Source: Lineus longissimus | Taxonomy: Eukaryota; Nemertea; Pilidiophora; Heteronemertea; Lineidae | Assembly (NCBI RefSeq): GCF_910592395.1 | Contig: NC_088326.1 | Coordinates: 12,157,001-12,221,000, forward strand | DNA length: 64,000 bases | Direction of reading: 5' to 3' | Shown here: piece after piece, positions 48,001 through 57,700 of the stretch | Layout: every line of letters begins with the position of its first letter | How positions within the stretch are numbered: position 1 is the first letter of the stretch | Notes under the pieces: generated by a model | What the model saw: the letters and a program-made list of their open reading frames with translations, nothing else | Database searches by the model: none | What the model was told of the DNA's origin: nothing | Translations under genes and position numbers: made by a program

Positions 48001-51000
48001 GCGGATTATGAACTTCATTTCCAAAAATAACTTTTTTGGCAATTTGAGATTAAAAACCCCCCAAAACTCTTCGTTTTACAGTTAAGTTCTGTCCCTTGTC
48101 ATAAACCTAAAGCTACTTTCATTTCTTCTTTCTAGGCGCCGCGGAACGAGCCGAGAGACCGAGCCGGAAGAGAACACAGTCGATGCCCGCACAAGCGCAG
48201 GACGACAGCAACTCGGCCGTTTCTTCAGACGGATCAGTGAATACAAAGAGTAAGCAGACAATGGGTGATATGAATAAGACTAGCAAATGCTTTTATCTAA
48301 ATCTCCATGTACATTTACACTAGGCCTTCCTGTACAAAACCGGAGTAAAAGCATTTGCTAGTCTTTATTCATATCACCCAATGTAGCACACCAGTCTTCA
48401 CTATCACACCAGTTTTTGATGTTACGCGACACCGACTGGCACAGAAATCCTGTGGACATTTTTTCATACAGAATTTCTTCCCTTATGACGAACACCCTTT
48501 CTTCTGAGACGATCAAAACCATGAGATTCACAAAGATGAATCAATTTGACATAAACTTTATGATTGTCGCAAAAAGTTCCGTCTATTTTCATAAATGAGT
48601 GGTCTTGTAAAACATTGTGTACATTTGAGTGTTGTTGTTCTCTGAGAGCAAACCTGGGGACGGAAAAAATCTGAGGTTGGTGATGATGCCAACAATCACT
48701 AGCTGAGTAATCTGGTTTATTTTCAGTTGCGGCTAAGGCATTCAAGATCGACCCCGACCATAACGAGTTCAAATGTCCGTGGGACGATTGTGGGAAAAGT
48801 TTCCGCAAGGAGAAGCTCCTCGTCTACCATATTAAATATTACCATTCGAACGACGGAAAGCCGCCACCACCGCCGCCACCTAGAAGGAGGAAGCAAACTG
48901 TTAGCATGTGTAAGTTCGAAGCAAAAACCGTTGATGACTATGTAACAAATTTTTCAATCATGATTCAAGCTCTTGTACAAACTGCCACTGGGCATCAGGA
49001 CCAGCATTCGTAGTTTGCCACCGCTGCCAGCTAGGTAGCTACTTGCTCCTGGGTGGAGAGAAGCAAGTAGGGTTAAGTTCCTTGCTCAAGGACACAATTA
49101 TAAGACAGCGTTGACCCAGCCGAGAGTCAAACCCATGACCTCTTGGTCTAAGCCTTGTGCTCTAACCACTGATCTCCCCGTTCATTCCATAGGTTCCACT
49201 GACTCCACTGAAGCGACTCCTCCTCCGAGATTTGAAAAGGTGGCCAGGAGCCGTGCTGCTAAGAAGGTCCGCGGTCATTCTGCCCCCAGTATCATCATTC
49301 CGGACACTGCCGGTGAAACTTTGGAGGCCCCAGCGCCACCTGAAGTGAAGCTGGAAATCGATGATATTGATGAGGATAGGGAGGCTGCAGTGCTGCTGGA
49401 ACATGCAGAAGGTAACGCATGGAAATGGAATTTGATTATTTTCTTAGAATCAATGTTATATTTCCTGACAAATTAGATGACGAATTATTGGAGGCTATAT
49501 GGTGTTAAAGAGGTTCTATCTCTGTTCAATGCATGTCTACAAAATTTTCTTCAAAGATTTGATCAAATGTTGACTTTGCAGCAAGTTTTTACCAACTGTT
49601 CTCATGTCAAACTGGTAATGCATGCTCCTGTACATTGTTTTGTGTATTTTACTACAATGCATGTAGACTTTCTACATACAATGCATGTATGTAGTACAAT
49701 ACACAAAACAATGTCCTCATTTCAAACTTGTAAAGCACGCTCCTGTACATTGTTATGTGTATTGTACTACAATGCATGTAGAAAGTCTGGTGATGGGTTT
49801 GAACTAAAAGTGTTATGGGTTCCAAATTCAGTGATGTCAGTGAAGTTTGGGGGCTCCTCTGCGACATGCACTGATCAAGGAAGAGAGGCAAATTCTTTGT
49901 TTGTTCTTTAAATTTTCATTCTTTTCTGTAGCGGCTGCTGATGCGGAAAAACTTGAGCAGAGGGAACGTCAGGATTCGATCGGGACCGAATCAGTGGATG
50001 TGACGGAGGATGAGCGTGGTAGCAAGGATGAGGTGGTCAACTGTATGTGTCGCTTCAACGAGGAAAACGGGTTGATGATACAGGTGAGCGTTAGGAAATG
50101 ATGCCCTTTGATGATTGATATGAAAAACAGGACTGATGTCCCTCTGTGCAAATGAAGATCTCATTGAGCAATTAGCTTTTATCATGACTGAGAATGAGCA
50201 TGTTTCCGAAGATAAGGTTGTTCTCATTGAGCAATTAGCTGTTATCATGACTGAGAATGAGCATGTTTCCGAAGATAAGGTGGTTCTCATTGAGCAATTA
50301 GCTGTTATCATAACTGAGAATGAGCATGCTTGCAAAGATGAGGTTGTTATATGTATGGGTCGGTGCAATGTTGTTTAGGAAACGCTAAGTGGGACACAAT
50401 GCTGGCAAATTGGCCTAGACTAATGCAGTTTGCGCGACGCTTTTCAATCAAAACTGTCGAATTTTCTACTTGCAGTGTGAGGTCTGTCTGACGTGGCAGC
50501 ATGTTTCATGCATCAACATCTCCGAAGAATCCCTCCCGCAAAAATACGTCTGCTGGGTCTGTTTAAATCCGCCGGGCGTGCGGGAAAGTGCACGGTTCAT
50601 CTATGACCAGGAGTGGCTTAAACAGGGCACGTTGCCGCGGTTCAGCTTCCTGCCGACACATGACAAGGGCCGGAGGTCACCGGTGATGAAGACCACTCAC
50701 AGTCTTGCCGGTGATATCCATGGACTCAGTTTGTTGATAAATGCGACGAAGAAAAATATTTTGATTCTGAAGTAAGTAGAGTTATCGTACTTCACTCTTC
50801 AACTTGTTTTCATGAAAAAAAAATCTTAGATGAGCTTCGTAGCCTTGTGGTTAACACTGCTGGCTACCAGGCAATACGGCCCGGGTTCGATCCCGGGGAG
50901 AACCCAGGATTGTATGTCTGGATGAACTGGCGTGGCTTTCAAGGAACTAAAATTCCTGGCTCTTCACAATACGTCATGAGGTAGAGGGTCTGTCGGATGA

Positions 51001-53277
51001 GATAAAAGGCTGTGGTCCCCTGGATCTGAGTGTCTATCCCGGGGCAAGTAAAAGATCCCACATAGGTTGACGGTAGCCAGTGAAGACCAGCCTACAGTGG
51101 ACTCCATACCTCGGGCAAATACCTAATAGGGTTACGACGCTGGTAATGATATGATATGATGATGATCTGTTTTCTTATTTAGCACCGAGGATCATGAAGA
51201 CTTGAAGATCTGGGTCAAAAATTGGGAACAGGAGCCAGACGATGACGACGACGACGACGATGATGAGTTAAAACCCGATGAAGAAATCGTCTACGGTCAA
51301 AATATAAGTGCAGTTTCCATGGAAACGAATCAAACTGTTGAAACAAATGTGAGTGTTGACCCTTTGGAGTCCAGTGCGAGTTTTCTGAGTGCGAGTCATG
51401 GGGCGTTAGATTTGAAAGAGTATGATGAGAAAAACGTTATTCCACCATATGAGGATTTGTCAAATCAGGAGATTATACACGGGGAGTTGGATGTGAAGGA
51501 GGAGACTGTAGATGGTGATCACAGGCAGCTGGACGAGGAGAGCTTTAAATTAGTAATTGAAAACTCCGATACGGAGGTTGAGGGAGAGGCTATGGGTGAT
51601 TCTAAATTGGAGAATGGTGTGTCGCCGGCAAGTTCAAATGCTACGATTATCATGGATTCGAGTTCGCGATGCGCGTCTCCAGAATTGGCCAGTTTACCTG
51701 TAGATTCAAAACCAGCACCGACGGATACTGAGGAATCCTGCGCTGATGCAACGAATAATGTCAACCTGGTCCCCAAAGAATGTATGGACTCGACCAATAT
51801 TGCAGCTGTGTCAACAAACCTTGCAGCAACAGTGACATCTAGTGATGAAATTCACAAAGACGATTGTACGATAAATTTAATTCCATTAGACGTAAGTGCA
51901 GCTACGACCGACGATAATGCTATTTCAAAGTCTGATGGGAAAGATTTATCCGTTTTGGCGACTGGTGCAATCAGTCCTGAATCCATAGAAAATGCTACGA
52001 ATCCTCTATGTGATGACATTGAATCCGTGACATCGCCCAAACTAGTCGGGGAGGGATTTACAGATACACCACCAGGTGACGCTGAGGAGGATACTGCAAC
52101 CAACGATGCCATGACAGGGTCTGGACGGAGCAGTGCGGCATTGAGTGATCATTCGTACGTCCCCAAGCAGTGTCAGGACTATAAACTGTCACCTGTACCA
52201 AGTCGCATTCGGTTGACCGGCAGCAGTGTTTGGACCCCAGTTACTAAAGTAAGTGCCGTTGTGGTAATACTGATGAGTTCTTACAGCGCTTCTCCTGGTT
52301 ACCCTGCTCAAAATCTCTGGGGATACCCAAGGGGGGATACCATATCATTAACCCGGGCTCCATAGAAATCAATCTTGGAGCTATCATCAGGTGCTCACCT
52401 GAATTCGACCAGTATGACACACTGAAAACACAGAGATATTTGCGTTCGGACAACCACACAGGGTCATCTTGCTTAGATTTTCTTTTTGGTAGCCATTTTT
52501 CACGATTAAACGTAATAAAACATAAAACAAAGAAAACTTTGTCAATAATCGTCGGTCCTCATTCTAGAGTCTGTCCAATATGGAGGAGTCGTCAACAAGC
52601 AGTGATGCAGCCATTACCATCGTTACCAATCCATTTGAAAACTGCAAACAGAACCTGCTGTCGCATATCTCGAGCGTCCAGGATGACATCGACATCCGGT
52701 TGGATTTTATTGAGGAGCAAGTGGCAGGTTTGTAGATTAGTTCTCGGTCTTCTCACCAGGGGGAGATGCTCGTCATTAAATAACTTGGTTGATGAATTCT
52801 GGTATTTTCACTCGCCTGTGATGACATGTGAGAATATCTCTCAATCTGCTTGGAGAATGTACAGACGTCACTGTAGTGTAATCTGAATAAATGGGTCATA
52901 GAGTTTGAGGTGCTGCCACCTCGTCATAGATTAGGGTACTGTACAAAATGGCTGTCATGTTCTAGAAATATACTTCAAGTGTTCAGAGTTTAAATCCATC
53001 GTTATCTTCTTTCGGAACGCCCATCGGCAACTGAACAGTCACCAACCCCAGTTACTGGAAGTCAATGTTGGCAGAGAGAATATCGTTCTATCTATCTGTT
53101 TGGAGAATGAGATTTTATATATTTCTCTACATGTATTTTCCAGCACTTGAGGCGCTGGACCAAGCTAGCAAGACATCGCATCAAGATCCTCTCAGCGACA
53201 TGCCACAGGTGAAGAAGTCGTTACGAACATTACTCCATGACTTAGCGAAAGTGAAACGATTGGCGGCTTTTCATTGA
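42031..53277 (+). CDS. PHF20: PHF20/PHF20L1-like chromatin reader (Tudor, C2H2, PHD)
   Basis: Seventeen coding exons join in one frame (4437 nt, 1478 aa): 42031-42144, 42962-43501, 43698-43877, 44205-44367, 44699-44842, 45484-45899, 46525-46600, 46858-46983, 47333-47686, 48136-48249, 48727-48909, 49193-49411, 49932-50083, 50476-50771, 51183-52248, 52568-52727, 53144-53277. Tudor 1 is about 146-204 ([26 protein letters not shown]) and Tudor 2 about 219-270 ([20 protein letters not shown]). Basic Ser/Pro/Lys-rich linkers follow, then a C2H2 finger (C759, C764, H777, H782; [14 protein letters not shown]) with a [10 protein letters not shown] tail. The PHD finger is C914/C916, C928/C931, H936/C939, C953/C956. 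A 356-residue acidic exon 15 and a C-terminal helix ([18 protein letters not shown]) end it. The family reads methylated lysines and belongs to the MOF/NSL acetyltransferase complex. It has about 140 extra N-terminal residues and is longer than human PHF20 (about 1012 aa). Confidence 0.95.
43590..43655. mobile_element. Mariner-type MITE end fragment
   Basis: GTCCAAAATTAGTGTCCTTA … GAGGTGTCCATAGTGGAGG and TTTGACTGTA match the right half of the 7992-8168 family. PHF20 intron 2. Confidence 0.6.
44391..44570. repeat. Foldback with ~29-bp arms
   Basis: CCGTCACAGCAATACCAGG (44392) pairs with CCTGGTTTTGCTGTGACGGG (44551) with few mismatches. Probably a small MITE in PHF20 intron 4. Confidence 0.65.
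46000..46270 (-). mobile_element. 3' fragment of a LINE ORF
   Basis: Minus-strand translation gives [20 protein letters not shown], then a RGRPRETWRR motif broken by a stop (RG*PRETWRR) and [20 protein letters not shown]. This is the typical C-terminal tail of RTE/Jockey-like reverse-transcriptase proteins. It lies in PHF20 intron 6. Confidence 0.75.
48258..48383. repeat. Hairpin with ~38-bp arms next to a splice donor
   Basis: GGGTGATATGAATAAGACTA (48263) pairs with TAGTCTTTATTCATATCACC (48359), loop about 50 bases, two small mismatches. It starts 8 bases after the PHF20 exon 10 donor. Confidence 0.85.
48985..49186 (-). mobile_element. tRNA-derived SINE, family 2, reverse
   Basis: The reverse complement starts GGGGAGATCAGTGGTTAGAG (A box), then GTCATGGGTTTGACTCTCGG (B box), then a body with CCTTGAGCAAGGAACTTAAC and CTTCTCTCCACCC. 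A fragment of the same body (TGGGTGGAGAGAAGCACAGA) is at 57557. It ends 7 bases before PHF20 exon 12. Confidence 0.75.
49607..49790. repeat. Mixed direct and inverted repeats
   Basis: GCTCCTGTACATTGTTTTGT (49624) and GCTCCTGTACATTGTTATGT (49740) are direct copies, while GTACAATACACAAAACAATG (49694) is an inverted copy between them. PHF20 intron 12. Confidence 0.8.
50130..50380 (+). pseudogene. Decayed, tandemly expanded copy of PHF20 exon 13
   Basis: CTCATTGAGCAATTAGCT recurs at 50160, 50223 and 50286 (63-bp period), and the frame stays open: [20 protein letters not shown] repeated, ending [15 protein letters not shown] and a stop. This last part aligns with exon 13 ([15 protein letters not shown]) in DNA and protein, and each 21-residue unit resembles [13 protein letters not shown] of that exon. 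It therefore looks like a partial duplication of the PHD exon followed by unit expansion, inside intron 13. It lacks the second half of the exon and its donor, so a functional PHD is not encoded. Confidence 0.65.
50836..51165 (+). mobile_element. tRNA-derived SINE, family 1, forward copy
   Basis: A box GTAGCCTTGTGGTTAACACT, B box CGGGTTCGATCCCGG, a body shared with 5790-6064 and a tail of GATATGATATGATGATGAT. In PHF20 intron 14, ending about 18 bases before exon 15. Confidence 0.8.
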
Positions 53278-53684
53278 GAGAGATACGAGGCGATGTGACA
53301 TTTCTGTATTTTGAGGAAGTCTGTTTTTTCCGTTTCGGAAAGAGATATAATTCAACAGTAAAACTGAAAAGAGCTAGGCCTTAGCTCAATGTAGAACTTT
53401 ATTGGTTTTACACTATATTAGTGTAGGCGTAAGGAATGCGGGCCATCATTGGGATATTCAGGACATCGATCGGACCTAAAAGGACAGTTGGAGTAATGTT
53501 TTATTTTTAGTGACCTGATTCACTGTAGATGGTATGTCACTCCACTGCCTGATAGGAGCATATTTTGAAAGTGTGTCCTAGAAAAACGTTTGGCATTTTT
53601 GTTGAATCATGTTTGTGATTACTGTGTAATTATTTCGTTCTTGTAAAATGTACAAAATTGTAAAGCAGGTTCAAATTAGTAAAA

Positions 53685-53690
53685 AATAAA
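53685..53690 (+). other. PHF20 polyadenylation signal
   Basis: AATAAA about 410 bases after the PHF20 stop codon, in an AT-rich context. It is the first good signal downstream. Confidence 0.6.
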
Positions 53691-53699
53691 CAATTTGAT

Positions 53700-54009
53700 A
53701 CAAAAATACTGTTGTTGGATATTGTGTTGTTTGCTTGACTCTTTGCTGGAGAAATCTTTATCTGAAACCAAATGCACTGTCCTGATTTTGTGCAGTTGAC
53801 AATGATGCTGTGAGAAGGGCTGAAGAATTAGAAAGACTCCTTTCTACAGAGATTCTACTACCAAAGCACTTGTGCCCATTGGGATGCATTGTGTTATTTC
53901 CAGGAAATTTCCCAAGATGTTGATGGATGTCACTTTCTTGAAAATCATGGTTCAAACATGACATTTGTAGAGATGTAGCAAGCAGCTACTGTCATCAGAT
54001 TGGTTGTTA
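53700..54009. other. Intergenic, nothing recognised
   Basis: No repeat or ORF with support between the PHF20 3' end and the MITE. Confidence 0.4.
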
Positions 54010-54456
54010 CATCGGCAGGAGCAGAGGGGCTAATTTGGCCATCTTTAGGTGACCAATATACACAGTAAGGGCCATGAGGCATCAGATTCGGCACTTAATA
54101 TTTTACTCGTACAAGCATGAACCATTTCGACGGGTGTCTAAAAAGCTTAGACCTTAGACCTTCGACCTCTAGAAACCTCACGACCCTTGATATACTAGAA
54201 ACATAAGACCCAACTTGAAACCTATTTATTGTAAGACCCTTGATACTAGAAACCTATGCCCCAACTAGAAACCTAAAACCTAAAGGTTTCTAGTGGGTCT
54301 TAAAAGTTTCTAGCATCAAGAGTTAGGTTTCAAGAGCCTTAGGTCTTAGCTTTCTATACAACCATTTCGATGTACTGTGAGATATGAGTGACCCCTATTG
54401 ACAACTTTGTGTAACTTTAGCTTGTCTATCTGCTGCTGCCTATATATTGTCCCTTA
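54010..54456. mobile_element. MITE interrupted by a nested foldback element
   Basis: The outer element matches 10238-10455 (CTAATTTGG…, CAGTAAGGGC…, TGCTGCCTATA…TTGTCCCTT). Within it 54131-54359 is foreign: it starts GTGTCTAAAAAGCTTAGACC, ends GGTCTTAGCTTTCTATAC, and folds on itself around AACCTAAAACCTAAAGGTTT. AACCATTTCGA occurs on both sides (54120-54130 and 54360-54370), an 11-bp target duplication. The uninterrupted 10.3-kb copy shows the empty site. Confidence 0.8.
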
Positions 54457-54753
54457 AGAAACCCTTTTCAAAACACCGGGAACTGTGTTTCAAAACACCA
54501 TTTGGATTTTGCACGTGCGTTTGTTTACAATAAATTTCATTTCACATGACCTGCTAGCGCGGATTGGATATAACATTGTCCAGAACTATGAACCGATGCA
54601 CTCTTTCGTCTTCCGATCGACTCTATCACAATCCAAAATTTTGGGCCGGCGGATTGATATCCAATATGGTATCTACCATGCGTGTCGCAGAGGTGATTTC
54701 AGAACCTGCGCAAACTCGAGAGGAGATTCCACCTTCACCTTGACCTTGGAAAA

Positions 54754-57700
54754 ATGGCACTTGCAAGAAGTACAGGCAGATTAATTTCTCTTTTGAGGTA
54801 ATGCCGATAATTTAACTTGATGATGTAATAAATGGTGAATTAAAGTTGATGAAAACGAGTTGTTTGAATAATTCGCGTTTATGCATAAGAGCTGACAATG
54901 TTTAAAAAGTCAAGCAAACAACGTTCCTGTTTTCAGTGTGGTCACCATGCATTTAGTCCTTTAGTGTACCCTAATTTCGACAGTACCCAAACTCAATCGA
55001 AGCCTGACCCGTTCTTGTCGTGACGTAAGCTTTGTTTTCAGCCCAGTGAGATAAAGTTGATACGAATGCCATTCAGCTGACAAACTGTGTCGTTCATCAA
55101 TGAATCAGTTGTTGTTGACCTCTCAACTAACTCGTTATGTCGGTATGATGATGATGATGCAACCTACTACAACGCCAACAGCAACCAACAGCACTCCACA
55201 GTCTACATCATACACATGCAGCCTCTGACTCTGAGTCTGACTCTGAGCCTGGGGTAGAAGAACAGTAGAAAAAATTCCACTCCATGAACTTGAGAAACCT
55301 CTTGTGGTGGTGGAGTGGCCAAACTTTGCAAAGTTATGGGGTCAGTCTCTGTTGATTTTGACTTCATGTCACTGTCAGACATGATAAATTGACTGATTAA
55401 CTTGAATACATTCATACCTTAATTGATTTAAAGGGATTAACAGATTTCGAGAAACTCTGTAAAATTCTGAATTCTGAGACACAATCCGTTATAATTAAAA
55501 CAGGAAAATACTTGAAATCTATATGGGATTTAAGAAGTAGTTTACTTCTGACATAACACTTGCTCTTTCCTGTATACTCTACTGTATTTTCTTTTCCGTA
55601 ATGTATCCTGTATTTTGTGCTGTATTCTGAATTCTGTATTTTGCCATAGTATCCTTGTATACATTAAGCGCAATAAAATATTATTATTATATTATTATAA
55701 ATGATATTATTTATTAATTATTGTACTGAACCAGGTCAGGTCCAAAACAAAAACAAATGTCCACACTCGGAACCTGTCACAGACAGAAGGCCTAAGTAAG
55801 GACCTTAAAGGATTGGACAATGACATAAGCCAATTTGACCCTCGCCCTTTGTTCCAGATTAAACGTATGACTTGTCAGTGCCAAAACAAACTCTGTCGAA
55901 AGGTCTAATTGTCCATTTGTGAATTCATAAATTTACGAATGACTTTATGAAGGACTCCAACTGCCAAAGCTCTGGTGGCCTTGGACTGGTTTAATTTGAG
56001 CATTATCGTTATAGGCCTACTTTGCTCTTTTTTTCCAGGCAGAACACCCGGATGATGGCCGGTGGTGAATGGGGTGCAGGAGAGGGAAAGGTTAGTGAGA
56101 TATTTGCTAGGTTTACTTGCATCTTTCGTGAACAGAGGTCGAACTCTGTTGTATTGGAAAGGTGTTGTGCTATTTATTACAATGAAAGGTATTGTGCTGT
56201 ACAGGGAAAGGCATTGTGCTATATATAAGGAAGGTAATATTGTGCAATGCAAGACTCAATATCATTATTGTGGTGTGTACTGAAATATTTATGAGCATGC
56301 CATTGAAACGTATTAGACCACATATAAACATTTTGAAGAGCTCCCAATGAGGAACCCGCAGACCTAAAAATCCAGATGGCAGCACCAGTTGGCAGGTTTT
56401 GTTGTGCAGGTCCCTCATTTTGATTGAAAGAGGCCTTCTTTTTGTACATGTAGTGAACTTAGTTCAGTGGCACATTGCCAATGACCGAGGGCCTAGATGC
56501 CTTCGGGCTTGGTGCCTTAAAAACTTGTCTAGCCATAATGTTTGCTGTGGTAAACTGAAGGTGTTTGGCTCGTGTCGGTCAATGTCTGGTCTTGTTGTGC
56601 TTCGAGAGGAAGAGTCAGTATGCAGTGTAGGCTTCTGACGAGGAGTGTTTTTCAGCGTGCTAAAAACGTGTGGTATGATAATGTGCCGTCTCGGACATTA
56701 TTAGAGAGGATCAGGAAGGGCCAAAAATATGAACAGGTATTTCTCTGAACAGTTCTTCAGATCAGAATGGAGGATGTCAAACAGCAATGGAAGAACGAGT
56801 TCGAATTTTATTTGAATCGTTTCAACTCAAAACAAGATATTTCCGTTTTTGCTATTTTTGTGACTGAAAAACAGAGTTTTGAATTTTTTATCGTTTTAGT
56901 CATGAATGCTCTTGTGTTAATGTTGGCCCGAATGCTCTGAAATTTAGAGGACAGAAGAGTCATAGACGAAGTCATAGCATGGTTATTAACTCCAAATTGT
57001 TTGATTTGGCACATCTTGTTATTCATTTTGCGATGGAACTCTTCATTTGTGTCTCTGCTGATACAACCCCCCTCCTTTCACTCCATCCTCCATCAAGGGG
57101 CACCAACTAACCTGGTCAACAATTAATGAGCAAAATTTGTGTGTGGAATATTAGAAAATGAAAAGCCCATTGGTGTCAATGATTGTGTCTTAACAGGCAT
57201 GGCATGCAATCAGCTATGATGCGTTTCTTTTCTTTTCAGGGTGGTGGAAAAGGGGGATCTATTAGGTAAGTTTGTCACCACTTCCAAGGGGGCAAAGATG
57301 GCTCCAAGAAGTCCATTTTCCAAATATGCCAAAACATTGGTTTGGTCGTGCAAAAACTCATTTAGGTTGTGATAAATCTAACAGAATTCAGCTGCTCTAA
57401 GCACCTCACATCTGCCTGGCTATCGGCCCGTATATTCATGGTACTAACAAGCTCTGCTCCCTGAGAGCATTAACAGGTCCGAGGTGTGACTATAATGGCT
57501 CAGGACTGACATTCCTATTCTTGCATCCTTTGCCAGCAAAGTACTCGTACTCTTGGGTGGAGAGAAGCACAGACAAGTAAGTGCCCAGCTCAGGGACAGA
57601 AAGCAAAACCTTGAAAATACAATGCTCGTGAAAATTTGGCGGTTTAATTGAATTTGTCAACTCACTTTTGCAGGGATGCCGGCGGTTCATTTGGTAAGAT

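Noticed and set aside
49477-49911. 144-aa plus-strand ORF in PHF20 intron 12
   Set aside because: It reads through the direct/inverted repeat block and lacks homology; the exons on either side join in frame without it.
50838-50912. Functional tRNA gene
   Set aside because: The same sequence with its non-tRNA body recurs reversed at 5790-6064, so it is a SINE.
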